Source: Amycolatopsis sulphurea
GTDB lineage: Bacteria; Actinomycetota; Actinomycetes; Mycobacteriales; Pseudonocardiaceae
Assembly (NCBI RefSeq): GCF_002564045.1
Contig: NZ_PDJK01000001.1
Span: 1,178,001-1,242,000, forward strand
Length of the DNA stretch: 64,000 nt
Direction of reading: 5' to 3'
Position 1 is the stretch's first letter; every line of letters begins with the position of its first letter. Made by a program: the position numbers and the translations under genes. Below, one piece after another: positions 47,370 to 56,182 of the stretch. The notes below the pieces were generated by a model. The model saw only the letters and a list, made by a program, of their open reading frames with translations, had not been told where the DNA came from and made no database searches.

Positions 47370-47602
47370 TGGCCGCCTGTTTGTCAAGCTGATCAAGCCC
47401 GGTCGAGCCGAGTTGTCCACAACCACCTCGGCTGTCCACAGATTCGCCGCTGATCGTCATCCGACTGATTCGACGTTGCTAACATCGGGGTGCGGGTTCG
47501 TTCCCGGTCCGACGGAATGCATTGCTGCGAGATTCCGACCGGCCCGGATCAGCCATTGTCGATCTGCACGCAACCGCATCACTCATCCCCAGGAGAATCA
47601 CC

Positions 47603-48073
47603 ATGGCTGGTGACACGATCATCGATATCACCGGAAACCTCACGACCGACCCCGAACTCCGCTTCACCCCGTCCGGGGCTGCGGTCGCGAACTTCACCAT
47701 CGCGTCCACACCCCGCACCCTCGACCACCAATCCGGCGAGTGGAAGGACGGCGAGGCGCTGTTCCTCCGCTGCACCGCCTGGCGGCAGATGGCCGAGAAC
47801 CTCACCGGGAGCCTCACCCAAGGAGCGCGAGTATGGGCCAAAGGCCGCCTGCGGCAGCGTTCGTTCGAGACGAAGGAGGGCGAGAAACGCACCGTCGTCG
47901 AACTCGACGTCGATGAGATCGGCCCCTCGCTGCGCTTCGCCACGGCGAAGGTCAGCAAGATCATCCGCTCGGGCGACGCGGGCGGCTCCGCTGATGGTGT
48001 CACCGCCGCGGGCAGCCCATGGGGTTCCGCACCAGCCGGAAGCGAGGGATTCTCTGACGAGCCTCCGTTCTGA
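47603..48073 (+). CDS. ssb: Single-stranded DNA-binding protein
   Basis: A 156-aa OB-fold protein that coats single-stranded DNA. The OB fold (about 1-110) has [29 protein letters not shown] and [20 protein letters not shown]. The C-terminus ends in the acidic tip DEPPF used to recruit partners. The linker is much shorter than in the usual actinobacterial SSB. AGGAG lies 7 nt before ATG 47603. It is not next to rpsF/rpsR/rplI, so it is likely the second, sporulation- or recombination-linked SSB known from streptomycetes. An upstream MITE may affect its expression. Confidence 0.93.
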   Translation: MAGDTIIDITGNLTTDPELRFTPSGAAVANFTIASTPRTLDHQSGEWKDGEALFLRCTAWRQMAENLTGSLTQGARVWAKGRLRQRSFETKEGEKRTVVELDVDEIGPSLRFATAKVSKIIRSGDAGGSADGVTAAGSPWGSAPAGSEGFSDEPPF

Positions 48074-48105
48074 CCGGCGATCCCGCCCCGGCGACCCACG
48101 CTGAG

Positions 48106-48126
48106 GGCGCCGGATGCATCGGCGCC
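48106..48126 (+). terminator. Hairpin after ssb
   Basis: GGCGCCG (48106-48112) and CGGCGCC (48120-48126), loop 7 nt, 33 bp after the ssb stop. Short but GC-only stem; likely terminator. Confidence 0.5.
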
Positions 48127-48154
48127 GGCCGAGGGGCGGACAGTGCGGGAACCC

Positions 48155-48406
48155 CTCTCCCGTGGTCACCGTGCCAGGGTGGCCGGGTACCTGTTCCCCG
48201 TGGTCATCGTGCCGGGACAGTCGGCACCAGCCCGTGGGATCACCGTGCCAGGATGGCCGGCACCAGCCGGTGTGATCACCCGTGCCGGGATGATCGGTAC
48301 CGGTCCCCGTGGTCGGTACCGATCAGTGTGATCACCGTGGTTTACCGGTCCGCGTGACCACCGTTGTGTGCCGGTCCGCGTGACCACTGTGGTCGGCACC
48401 GGGCGG
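48155..48406. repeat. Degenerate tandem repeats rich in GTGATCACCGTG
   Basis: About seven or eight imperfect units of 25-38 bp. Each has a GTGGTCACCGTG- or GTGATCACCGTG-like head followed by a GGCCGGCACCAG- or GGTACCGGTCC-like tail. Many contain small palindromes (GTGATCAC, GGTACC). No gene overlaps it. Unit lengths vary, so it is not a CRISPR array or simple microsatellite. Confidence 0.65.
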
Positions 48407-48582
48407 GTTCACGCGATCCAGGATCACGAGCCCTGCACGCCGTTTCGCGGGTCCGGGGATCGGCGCGAGCACCGGACTGACCGGCGCTCACCTCGACCAC
48501 CCCCGGCCGTGCACACCCCGCGCATCTCGAAACCCCTTCGCCCGGTCCCCTGGAATGCCATCCCGGACATGGCGGTGTGCGT

Positions 48583-48837
48583 CTACTTCACGTGCACCAG
48601 CACCATCCCGTCGTTTCCGGGCGCTACCTCCACCCGCCGGTACAGCTTCTTCATGTGGGGCTGCTTCAGCATTGCCAGTACACGGTTCTTGAGTTTCCCG
48701 GACCCCCTGCCCGGAATGATCTCCACGAGCGGTATTTTCCCACCCGCCGCACGAAAGATCGCCTTGCGCACCGCGTCGTCGATGTCCCTGTCACTACGAA
48801 AGATCGGGTGAAGATCCACGGTCAGCTTCTCCGGCAA
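48583..48837 (-). CDS. Small stand-alone Smr domain protein
   Basis: An 84-aa protein that is essentially one Smr (MutS2 C-terminal) nuclease domain. It has the VDLHPIF variant of the LDLH motif at the N-terminus and IIPGRGSGKLKNRVLAML in place of H-G-x-G-x-G-x-L. Smr proteins nick or bind DNA or act on stalled ribosome mRNA. TTG 48837 was chosen because GAGGAG lies about 5 nt upstream and the domain starts there; an in-frame start at 48906 is possible. It is convergent with ssb across the tandem repeats. Confidence 0.75.
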   Translation of the reverse strand: MPEKLTVDLHPIFRSDRDIDDAVRKAIFRAAGGKIPLVEIIPGRGSGKLKNRVLAMLKQPHMKKLYRRVEVAPGNDGMVLVHVK

Positions 48838-49391
48838 CGTCTCTCCTCGGTGCGATCGCTCACTTGCCTCCCGCCGAGCCAAGCATGACACCACTGAAAC
48901 CGCCAAGCCTCATGCTCGGACTGTGCGCAAACGCGCAAGGCTTCGCGCCCCTGAAGCACCGTCGGTCACCGCGTCCGGCACCACAACGCGCCCGGCTGCC
49001 TTCGCGATATCGATTTCGACCTTACGCACCAAGGAGGTTGTCACACAGACCCAGCGACGAACCGAAGCGACCTCGGCTTTCCGCCGCGGCACTCCGACCG
49101 GCTCGGTTTGCCAGGGCCACGGCGCGCGGACCAGTCCAGACCACGGATGCAGCGCCACGCCCGGACGCCGGGACATTCTCCGCCCACAAACGGAAAGGTT
49201 CACCACGATGTCCTCTCGGCTGCCGCGCGCCGGTGACCGCGACCGCGGGCTCGCGCCCCGGATCCTCCTCGCAACGCCGGACATATGGAGGTACGAACAC
49301 AGAGAGATCCCCGGTCCTGGCTTCGATACTCCCTCGGAAACCCACCCAAAGGCCCTGCCCACCCGTTCACCGCCCTGGTACCTTCCGCGGA
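48838..49391. other. Intergenic stretch without convincing gene
   Basis: About 550 bp. Several long frames exist on both strands, as expected at this GC content, but none has a recognised domain. An ATG at 49207 has GGAAAGG about 10 nt upstream, yet its frame runs through the secreted-protein gene in another phase, so it is not called. Confidence 0.4.
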
Positions 49392-50012
49392 ATGCGCTTA
49401 CCACGACGGGCAGCGGCCGGAGTCAAGGTTTTCGCTGCCTCCTCGGCAATCCTGCTGGCCACCCTCTCCGCCCCGGGCGCGCAAGCGGCTCCGGCCACCA
49501 CGGGTGGCGAATGCACGAGCCCCTCCATCGATCGGCTGCAGCAGTGGCTGGCCAGCGGCGAGGGCACCACCGTCCCGGCGACCGGGAGCCTCCTCGTCCC
49601 GGAAGGCGGCGGTTATGCGGCGAAGGTGGTCTTCCAGAAGAACGAGTGGCACGTCGTCGTGGTATGGCTCGGCAATCTGTTCGACACCCAGGTCGACCTC
49701 ACCGGGTCGGCCGGGTTCTGGCTGACCTACCGCGCGGACGACGACTTCTACGTCCAGCTGCGGCCCGCCTCCCACTGGAGCGGCGGCGACAAGTGGCTCA
49801 CCCCGATCCCGGCGACGGGTGGGAAACTCGTCCGGAAGTTCGTTCCGTTCGCTCCGCAGGCCTGGACGTCGCTGCCGGAACTCGGCACCCCGCCGTACTC
49901 CTTCGCGTCCGCGCTGCGCGAAGCGCGCGGGCTCGTCTTCGTGGGCAAGACGCCGAACAGTCTCGGCTTCCGGGGCCTGCGCATCGACGCCTACCGGCCA
50001 CCGTGCCGCTGA
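49392..50012 (+). CDS. Secreted hypothetical protein
   Basis: A 206-aa exported protein. The signal peptide (RLPRRAAAGVKVFAASSAIL to GAQAA) is cleaved near residue 33. The mature part has two cysteines, near its start (GECTSPSID) and at the very end (YRPPCR), likely a disulfide, and a beta-rich body (AAKVVFQKNEWHVVVVWLGN, GFWLTYRADDDFYVQLRPAS) that looks like a jelly-roll carbohydrate-binding fold. No family recognised with certainty. ATG 49392 is at the signal peptide. Confidence 0.75.
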   Translation: MRLPRRAAAGVKVFAASSAILLATLSAPGAQAAPATTGGECTSPSIDRLQQWLASGEGTTVPATGSLLVPEGGGYAAKVVFQKNEWHVVVVWLGNLFDTQVDLTGSAGFWLTYRADDDFYVQLRPASHWSGGDKWLTPIPATGGKLVRKFVPFAPQAWTSLPELGTPPYSFASALREARGLVFVGKTPNSLGFRGLRIDAYRPPCR

Positions 50013-50093
50013 AGCCCGGATTTTGCACTTTCCGCAAAGCCATTGGCCAGATCACCAACACCGCCCGCATAGTGGCGGCCGGAGGTGGTCCCG

Positions 50094-50708
50094 ATGACCC
50101 GAATTCCCCAAGCCGAAAGCCGGCGCTGGGACGAGCTGTATCGCAGCCGCGAACAGCTGTTCAGCGGCAACCCGAACCCCGTCCTCGTCACCGAAATCTC
50201 CGACCTGCCACCAGGCCAGGCGCTCGACGTCGGATGTGGTGAAGGGGCCGACGCGCAGTGGCTGGCACGAAGGGGCTGGCACGTCACCGCGGTCGACATC
50301 TCCGAGGTCGCGTTGAACCGCGCCGCCGCGGCCGCCGCCGACCTCGAGCCCCGGGTGTCGTGGGCGCGGGCCGACCTCGCCACCACGCCGCCGCCGGCGG
50401 GCTCCTTCGACCTGGTGTCCCTGCACTACTTCCCGCTCAAGCGCCAGCCGGGGCACGCGGCGCTGCACGGCCTTCTGGATGCCGCCGCCCCGGGCGGCAC
50501 GCTGTTGTTCACCAGCCACGCCCTCACCGATCTCGCCCCGAGCGGAGACTTCGATCCCGACGACTACTACCAGCCCGAGGAGATCGTCCGGCTCCTCGGC
50601 CCGGCCTGGAACGTGCTGGTCAACGAGACTCGTCCGCGCACCACGCCAGCCCCCGTCGGCACGCACCACACCCACGACACCGTCCTGCGAGCACAACGCT
50701 TGCCGTGA
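50094..50708 (+). CDS. Class I SAM-dependent methyltransferase
   Basis: A 204-aa methyltransferase. Motif I is GQALDVGCGEGADAQWLARR, the acidic tip is in VTAVDISEVALNRAAAAA, and motif IV lies in SFDLVSLHYFPLKRQPGHAA. Such proteins are often annotated as tellurite-resistance TehB-like or small-molecule methyltransferases. GGAGG lies 8 nt before ATG 50094. It is convergent with the cation transporter gene (12 bp gap). Acceptor unknown. Confidence 0.86.
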   Translation: MTRIPQAESRRWDELYRSREQLFSGNPNPVLVTEISDLPPGQALDVGCGEGADAQWLARRGWHVTAVDISEVALNRAAAAAADLEPRVSWARADLATTPPPAGSFDLVSLHYFPLKRQPGHAALHGLLDAAAPGGTLLFTSHALTDLAPSGDFDPDDYYQPEEIVRLLGPAWNVLVNETRPRTTPAPVGTHHTHDTVLRAQRLP

Positions 50709-50720
50709 GCCCGGCCCCGA

Positions 50721-51362
50721 TCAGCAGCAGTGGTCGCCCCGCCAGGCTTCCCGGCCTTCGCGGACCGCGACGACCGCGATCACGAGGGCCGCCACCGGAT
50801 CCGCCCAGGACCAGCCGAACACCGCGTTCAGCAGCAATCCCCCCAGCAATACGGCGGAAAGGTAAGTGCACAACAACGTCTGCTTCGAATCTGCGACCGC
50901 ACTGGCCGAACCGAGTTCCCGCCCCGCACGGCGTTGCGCCCCGGACAGCACGGGCATGATCACCAGTGAAACGGCCGCGAGCACGATCCCCGCCGTCGAA
51001 TGCTCCGGCGCCTCACTCCGCACCAACGACCACACCGAGTCACCCGCGACGTACGCCGCCAGCAGGAAGAACGACACCGCGATCACCCGCAGCGCCGCAC
51101 GTTCCCGCCGCTCCGGATCGGCCCCGGCGAACTGCCACGCGACCGCCACCGCGGAAAGCACTTCCGCCACCGAGTCCAGTCCGAACGCGACCAGAGCCGC
51201 CGACGAGGCCACCGACCCGGCAGCGATCGCGACGACCGCCTCGATCACGTTGTAGGTGATCGTCCCCGCCACCAACCATCGAATCCGGCGGCGCAGCAAC
51301 GCTTTCCGCCCATCGTCCGGTACAGCGCCCGGAGCACAGCAGTCGGCTTCGCCCGCCGTCAT
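50721..51362 (-). CDS. Cation transporter, CDF-like, partner of CmtR
   Basis: A 213-aa membrane protein with about six predicted helices of the cation-diffusion-facilitator type (ITYNVIEAVVAIAAGSVASS, then ALVAFGLDSVAEVLSAVAVA, where the Asp in FGLDS is a metal ligand of site A). It has a Cys pair near the N-terminus (EADCCAPG) and at the end (GDHCC). It lacks the usual C-terminal cytosolic domain. ATG 51362 overlaps the cmtR stop (ATGA), so the two are translationally coupled. It probably exports cadmium, lead or zinc, inferred from the sensor. Confidence 0.84.
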   Translation of the reverse strand: MTAGEADCCAPGAVPDDGRKALLRRRIRWLVAGTITYNVIEAVVAIAAGSVASSAALVAFGLDSVAEVLSAVAVAWQFAGADPERRERAALRVIAVSFFLLAAYVAGDSVWSLVRSEAPEHSTAGIVLAAVSLVIMPVLSGAQRRAGRELGSASAVADSKQTLLCTYLSAVLLGGLLLNAVFGWSWADPVAALVIAVVAVREGREAWRGDHCC

Positions 51363-51694
51363 CGCGTGACCACACGGTCTTCGTCCGCGCAGGCGTCCGT
51401 CGGCGCCACCGCGAGCACCACCTGCGTCAACTCTCCCAGCGCACGAGCGAGATGCGGATCCGCCAGCGCATAACGCACCTGACGCCCTTCGTACGCGGCG
51501 ACGACGAGCCCACAGCCACGCAGGCAGGCGAGGTGATTCGAGACGTTCGACCGGCTCAGCCCGAGATGCTCGGCCAGCCGGGCCGGATACCTCACCCCGT
51601 CGAGCAGGGCCACGAGAATCCGGCACCGGGTGGGATCCGCCAACGCCCGCCCGAGCCGGGCCAGCGCGGACTCCCGCGTCTCACAGGTCACCAT
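51359..51694 (-). CDS. cmtR: CmtR-type cadmium/lead-sensing ArsR-SmtB repressor
   Basis: A 111-aa winged-helix repressor strikingly like mycobacterial CmtR. The recognition region LAEHLGLSRSNVSNHLACLR carries the first metal ligand Cys57, GCGLV gives Cys61, and the tail TDACADED gives Cys102, so all three sensor thiolates are conserved in position. The start MVTCETRESALARLGRALAD also matches. Metal binding should release it from its promoter and allow expression of the coupled cation transporter. ATG 51694; a longer frame to 51754 is not needed. Confidence 0.93.
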   Translation of the reverse strand: MVTCETRESALARLGRALADPTRCRILVALLDGVRYPARLAEHLGLSRSNVSNHLACLRGCGLVVAAYEGRQVRYALADPHLARALGELTQVVLAVAPTDACADEDRVVTR

Positions 51695-52097
51695 GGCTCG
51701 AATAGTACAGCAGTTGGTGAACCACGGCGATCGGGCCTTCGCCGCGACCGGCACGTGCCCGGACCGATCGTCTCGACGACCAGGACATCAGCCTTCGCGA
51801 ACTCGACGACCTGAAGTACATCGCCCGGCCGGCGCAGCGGAATCCCGGCCACCCAGACCCTTCAGGCACCCTGACCACCACCCTCGCCCCCGGTTACTTC
51901 AGCGGCGGGACCGCAACCTGCAGCTGGGTACGCCCGCGCATCGACCTCGGCCGGGTCCACAGAACCAAAGCCCGGCTGCTGGCCGACGCCCAGACCTCAG
52001 GCGCCCACTGATCGCCAGGGAGGTGCCCGGCTCTACCCGGTCATCGGCGAGCCGCTGCCCCGGGCGGCACACACCGTGGTCGTCGACCGCTCCGCCC
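51695..52097. other. Intergenic stretch without recognised gene
   Basis: About 400 bp, including the cmtR promoter at its left end. A frame from about 51760 to 52011 reads, for example, DQDISLRELDDLKYIARPAQ and YFSGGTATCSWVRPRIDLG, ending in TGA. It has no start or family match and may be a decayed gene. Confidence 0.35.
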
Positions 52098-53792
52098 TCA
52101 CCGGTCGCGGCCCGTCCGCACATGCCGTTCCGCGGACAACCGCTCTCGCATCTCCGGATAGTGCAGCTCGAACGCCGGCCGCTCAGAGCGGATCCGCGGC
52201 AGATCGAGGAAATTGTGCCGCGGCGGCGGGCAGCTCGTCGCCCACTCCAGCGAATTCCCGAACCCCCACGGATCGTCCACCTCGACCTTCTCCCCATAGC
52301 GGTAACTGCGGACCACGTTCCACAGGAACACCACCATGGACGCACCCAGGATGAAGGACCCGATCGTGGAGATCGTGTTCAGCAGGGTGAAGCCGTCCGT
52401 CGACAGGTAATCGGCATAGCGGCGGGGCATCCCCTCCGCGCCGAGCCAGTGCTGCACCAGGAAAGTCGCGTGGAAGCCGAGGAACGTGGTCCAGAAGTGC
52501 CATCGGCCCAGCCCCTCGTGCAACATCCGGCCGGTCATCTTGGGGAACCAGAAGTAGATCCCGGCGAAGGTGGCGAACACGATCGTGCCGAACAGCACGT
52601 AGTGGAAATGCGCCACCACGAAGTAGCTGTCGTGCACGTGGAAATCCACCGCGGGCGCGGCCAGCAGCACCCCGGTCAGCCCGCCGAGCAGGAACGTCAC
52701 CATGAACCCGACCGACCACAGCATCGGCGTCTCGAAGCTCAGCGTGCCCCGCCACATGGTGCCGATCCAGTTGAAGAACTTGATCCCGGTCGGCACCGCG
52801 ATCAGGAAGGTCAGGATCGAGAAGAACGGCAGCAGCACCGAGCCGGTGGCGAACATGTGATGCGCCCACACCGTCGCGGACAGCGCGGTGATACTGAGTG
52901 TCGCCAGCACCATCAACCGGTAGCCGTAGAGCGGTTTGCGACTGAACACCGGGACGATCTCGGTGACGATGCCGAAATAGGGCAGCGCCACGATGTAGAC
53001 CTCCGGATGGCCGAAGAACCAGAACAGGTGCTGCCACAGGATCGCCCCGCCGTTGGCCGGGTCGAACACGTGCGCGCCGATCTGCCGATCGGCCAGCAGG
53101 GCGAACAGGGCCGCGGTGAGGATCGGGAAGGCGAGCAGGACCAGGATCGCGGTGAACAGGATGTTCCAGGTGAACAACGGCATCCGGAACAGGGTCATCC
53201 CGGGGGCGCGCAGGCAGAGGATCGTGGTGATCATGTTGACCGCGCCCAGGATGGTGCCCAGCCCGGACACGATCAGCCCGGTGATCCACAGATCCTCGCC
53301 GACTCCCGGTGAGTGCATCGCCTCCGACAGCGGGGAATAGGCGGTCCAGCCGAAGTCCGGCGCTCCGCCCGGGGTGAGGAAGGCCGACAGCACGATCAGC
53401 CCGCCGAACAGGTACAGCCAGTAGGAGAACGCGTTCAGCCGCGGGAACGCGACGTCGGGCGAGCCGATCTGCAGCGGCAGGATGTAGTTCGCGAACCCGA
53501 ACAGGTTCGGCGTGGCATACAGCAGCAGCATGATCGTGCCGTGCATGGTGAACAGCTGGTTGTACTGCTCCGCGGAGAGGAATTGCAGCCCCGGCCGGGC
53601 CAGCTCGCCCCGCATCAGCAGCGCCATCGCCCCGCCGGCGAGGAAGAACGCCATCGAGGTACTCAGGTAGAGCAGCCCGATCTTCTTCGGATCGGTGGTC
53701 CGGACGAGCGCGAGCAGCACCGACCCCTTCTTCCCGCGCGCCTGAGGCACGGGCACCGGCACGGGGGCAGGCTGGGGTTTCAGCTCGGTCAT
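52098..53792 (-). CDS. ctaD: Cytochrome c oxidase subunit I
   Basis: Catalytic subunit of the aa3-type terminal oxidase, 564 aa with 12 membrane helices. Heme a and a3-CuB ligands are seen: the first heme His in LFTMHGTIM, the His-Tyr crosslink site in [17 protein letters not shown], the CuB pair in [10 protein letters not shown], and the C-terminal heme ligands in [14 protein letters not shown] 53792 has GGGAG about 9 nt upstream; ATG 53807 is the alternative. The gene stands alone, away from ctaC/ctaE and qcr genes, as in several actinomycetes that carry more than one ctaD copy. Confidence 0.95.
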   Translation of the reverse strand: MTELKPQPAPVPVPVPQARGKKGSVLLALVRTTDPKKIGLLYLSTSMAFFLAGGAMALLMRGELARPGLQFLSAEQYNQLFTMHGTIMLLLYATPNLFGFANYILPLQIGSPDVAFPRLNAFSYWLYLFGGLIVLSAFLTPGGAPDFGWTAYSPLSEAMHSPGVGEDLWITGLIVSGLGTILGAVNMITTILCLRAPGMTLFRMPLFTWNILFTAILVLLAFPILTAALFALLADRQIGAHVFDPANGGAILWQHLFWFFGHPEVYIVALPYFGIVTEIVPVFSRKPLYGYRLMVLATLSITALSATVWAHHMFATGSVLLPFFSILTFLIAVPTGIKFFNWIGTMWRGTLSFETPMLWSVGFMVTFLLGGLTGVLLAAPAVDFHVHDSYFVVAHFHYVLFGTIVFATFAGIYFWFPKMTGRMLHEGLGRWHFWTTFLGFHATFLVQHWLGAEGMPRRYADYLSTDGFTLLNTISTIGSFILGASMVVFLWNVVRSYRYGEKVEVDDPWGFGNSLEWATSCPPPRHNFLDLPRIRSERPAFELHYPEMRERLSAERHVRTGRDR

Positions 53793-54575
53793 CGCTCGTT
53801 CTCCCACACCCTCGGGAGCCCGCCCGGCCCGGACCCCCGAACAGCGGATATCCCGGGCGAGCCGGCGCTACACCTCGCCGCCGGAAATCGGCACATCACC
53901 GCGGCCCCCTTCCAGGAATAGTTGCCCGCCGGTCTCGCGGGAAACGGGCGGCTGTGCACGTAATCATCCGGCACGGCGAGCGCATGCGCCATCGAGAATC
54001 GAAACGTCCGTAGTGCCGGGTTTCCCGGCGAACGACGCAGGAGCGGTCCTTGACCGGATCGCCACCCATTCAGCCACACGCATTCCTGAACAGAATGCAC
54101 CATCGCCGGGACAGATCCGCAGGACAACGCCAAGCACCACCGCTCGACGAGGTCCGGGTCCGAGCCGGCGGACCACGCAGCAGGGTGTGCGCCGCGTCCA
54201 CGACTGACGACTCTCTCACCACCCGGCGGGCGCGGGCCAACCGCGCCCGAAGACTTCCATGCACGGGAGAATCTCACCCATTTCGACCACAAACGTATAC
54301 CTGAATGGGTGGTTCACACCGCGACGCCAGCCCATACGGCCATTTCGAGGCCTACGACGATTCGCTTGCCCCGACGCCACGGCGCAATTCAACATGAGCG
54401 GGAACGCATCCCGGTATTGATTCTCCACCGTCGCCGGTTCCCGTGGCTCAGCCGCCCACCGTGGGCGACGCCCGTGGTTTCGCCAGTCTTACGCCCATTG
54501 GACGAGCCACGCCACGAGATCCCGGAGGCCTAGTCCGCACATGACACACCGTGGGAGACAGCCGGAACACTGCAC
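53793..54575. other. Gene-free stretch
   Basis: About 780 bp with no supported gene on either strand. The region 53930-54440 is less GC-rich than typical coding DNA here and has many stop codons. It includes the ctaD promoter and possibly worn coding remnants that were not identified. Confidence 0.4.
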
Positions 54576-54812
54576 ATGATGCTGTGGCGCACATCCGATC
54601 GCGTTGATCCCGCGCAGCTACCGGATGATGCAGGTCTTCGGTGTGCCCAGCTTCCGGCTGGTGAACGCCGAGCGTGCCGGCACGTTGGTGAAATTCCACA
54701 GGAACCGGCCCCAGCGCTCGCTGGCCCGAGGCAAAGCCCAGAAGATCGTCGGCAAGGACCCGGCTTCAACCGCCGCGGCCTCTGGGACGCCATCGAGGCA
54801 ACGCTTCCGCCG
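54576..54812 (+). pseudogene. Catalase fragment, frameshifted
   Basis: A short internal piece of a catalase. In one frame it reads MMLWRTSDR; after a frame change at about 54603 it continues IPRSYRMMQVFGVPSFRLVN then RAGTLVKFHRNRP, and AQKIVGKDP follows. The end GPGFNRRGLWDAIEA needs another frame change. These match the conserved S-D-R-x-x-P-R-S-x-R-x-M-x-G-F-G-V-H-T-F region and the K-D-P-D-F-H-R-R-D-L-W motif of catalases, with loss of the conserved His in G-V-H. Both ends are missing. The gene is dead. Confidence 0.8.
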
Positions 54813-54898
54813 CCCACAGCTTCGAGTGCGGGCCGCCGTAACCATCCAGGGTGGCCGTGATGCCGCAGTCGTCCCGGAAGGCGATGCCCTCCTGGTTC

Positions 54899-55192
54899 GA
54901 CGAGACGGTCAGGGTGTCGGCAAAGTCGGTGTGAGGGGCCCTTCACAGCCCGCGGAGGTCTGTGAAGGGGCCCTTCACAGACTCAGAGTCCGTGAAGGGC
55001 CCCTTCACAGACCCCGAGACAGGTCCGGCACACACCACGAGGTGATCGCGCGCCTCGAACACCTCCGCATCGCCCGCTGCCGGACGCAACCGACGAAGAC
55101 GGCAGGCACCACCGATGATGACGCGGCAGCCACGGCGCTCTGCTGATCACGGGTCCTCGACCAATCTTTGCCGGGACCCTGGGCGAGACGAT
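54899..55192. mobile_element. MITE-like element, copy G, full length
   Basis: Left terminus CAGGGTGTCGGCAAAGTCGG (54910-54929); right terminus ends CCGGGACCCTG at 55181. The flanks GACGAGACGGT (54899-54909) and GGCGAGACGAT (55182-55192) agree at 9 of 11 positions. The 272-bp element has the double palindrome (54957-55012) and an extra half unit near 54931-54948. The right arm is closely similar to copy F. It lies within a cluster of dead genes. Confidence 0.8.
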
Positions 55193-55599
55193 CGTGAAGA
55201 GATGCTCTTGGTCGGGAACCCTGTTTCCGGCGGAGAGACCAGGGCCGCAACCACAGCGACAACCCCGTCCGGCTCGCGGGAGTCCTTTGCGGACAAGAGA
55301 AGACGAACAAGTGCGGCCCGGCGACCACATCCTGGTCATCGGTGCGCGAGTCCCGCGCGATGCGGTATTCCTTGGCCTGCGGTGCTCCGGGCCTCCCGCT
55401 CTTGGCCGGGGAGGTCCTGTCCGGGGCGGTGGCGGGGCAGGCACGTCCCGCCACCGGGCTCCCGGCACGCATGCTTCAGGCGCTGCGCTCCGGGCACCGC
55501 CCTGCCAACGACCTTGCGGTGGCCACGCATCGGAGGTCTGCCGCAGGGGCGGTGGGCGCAGTTCCGCCGAGACCGCCCGCGGTGGCACCGGCGGCGACC
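55193..55599. other. Decayed stretch between element G and two-component remnant
   Basis: No intact gene and no recognised motif in about 400 bp. The frames are rich in Arg, Pro and Ala as expected from random high-GC sequence. It may hold the rest of the histidine kinase or reductase that flank it, too altered to read. Confidence 0.35.
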
Positions 55600-55785
55600 T
55601 CGGCGGCGCGCTCAGCGATCGGTCCAGCTCGGCGCCGATCCGCTGCGCGGCGGTCTGGAAACTCAGCACCCCGACCAGGATCGCCTGCCCGCCGCCGACC
55701 ACCGCGAACCCGGCCACGAGCTGGCCGCGCAGATGCACGGGCCTTCGCGGTGTAGCCGGCCCCGCGCACCGTGTGGATCCATCCA
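55600..55785 (-). pseudogene. Two-component system remnant (response regulator end plus histidine kinase start)
   Basis: On the minus strand, 55785-55740 encodes GWIHTVRGAGYTAKA, the typical C-terminus of an OmpR-type response regulator (I-x-T-V-R-G-x-G-Y). From about 55737 an overlapping frame reads VHLRGQLVAGFAVVGGGQAI then LVGVLSFQTAAQRIGAELDR, the first membrane helix of the partner kinase. Homology fades after residue 45 of the kinase. The regulator body is missing because the sequence changes abruptly at about 55785 into a reductase fragment on the other strand. This is a rearrangement scar. Confidence 0.7.
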
Positions 55786-56167
55786 CTACCTGATCGGTCC
55801 TCGCGCTCCCGGCTCCCGGCTCCCGGCTCCCGGCTCCCGGCTCCCGGCTCCCGGCTCCCGGCTCCCGGCTCCCGGCTCCCGGCTCCCGGCTCCCGGCTCC
55901 CGGCTCCCGGCTCCCGGCTCCCGGCTCCCGGCTCCCGGCTCCCGGCTCCCGGCTCCCGGCTCCCGGCTCCCGGCTCCCGGCTCCCGGCTCCCGGACCAGT
56001 ATCGCGGGACGCCCGACGCGCACCTCCTGCGGCAGTGGATACCCGACATCGCCGAACACGACGTGTTCGTATGCGGCCCCGCGAGCTGGACCGGCACCGT
56101 CGTCGCGTCGGGCACCTCCGCCGGGGTTCCCGCCACGCACATCCACACCGAAACCTTCGCCTGGTGA
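55776..56167 (+). pseudogene. Ferric-reductase-like NAD-binding domain remnant interrupted by a heptanucleotide array
   Basis: The readable part is the last piece of a flavin reductase (FNR-type) of the ferric-reductase family. It reads IHYLIGPRAPG, then the tandem array (55806-55994, 63 codons), then GTPDAHLLRQWIPDIAEHDV, FVCGPASWTGTVVASGTSAG and VPATHIHTETFAW, stop at 56165-56167. V-C-G-P is the NAD-binding signature. The membrane and FAD domains are missing. The array expands a surface loop and keeps the frame. It precedes an FMN-binding protein gene, a usual partner of such reductases. Confidence 0.72.
55806..55994. repeat. 27 tandem copies of CTCCCGG
   Basis: A perfect heptanucleotide array: 189 bp equals 27 units of CTCCCGG with no variant seen. 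Because 7 is not a multiple of 3, three units encode seven residues in any frame (SRLPAPG on the plus strand, REPGAGS on the minus strand), with no stop in any frame. Perfect identity points to recent slippage expansion. It lies inside the reductase remnant. Confidence 0.97.
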
Positions 56168-56182
56168 GGAAGGCACCGCCCG

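Noticed and set aside
48155..48406. CRISPR array
   Set aside because: Units vary in length and sequence, there are no uniform spacers, and no cas gene is nearby.
49207..49391. Gene starting at ATG 49207 with a fair ribosome site
   Set aside because: Its frame overlaps the secreted protein gene out of phase and has no domain; the signal-peptide gene at 49392 is far better supported.
54812..54909. Minus-strand frame reading EGIAFRDDCGITATLDGYGG
   Set aside because: It looks protein-like for about 40 residues but has no start, no recognised family and is cut by element G. Not enough to call a gene.
55806..55994. Collagen-like or cell-wall repeat protein
   Set aside because: The SRLPAPG peptide is a by-product of a 7-bp DNA repeat; the flanking sequence belongs to a reductase NAD-binding domain.
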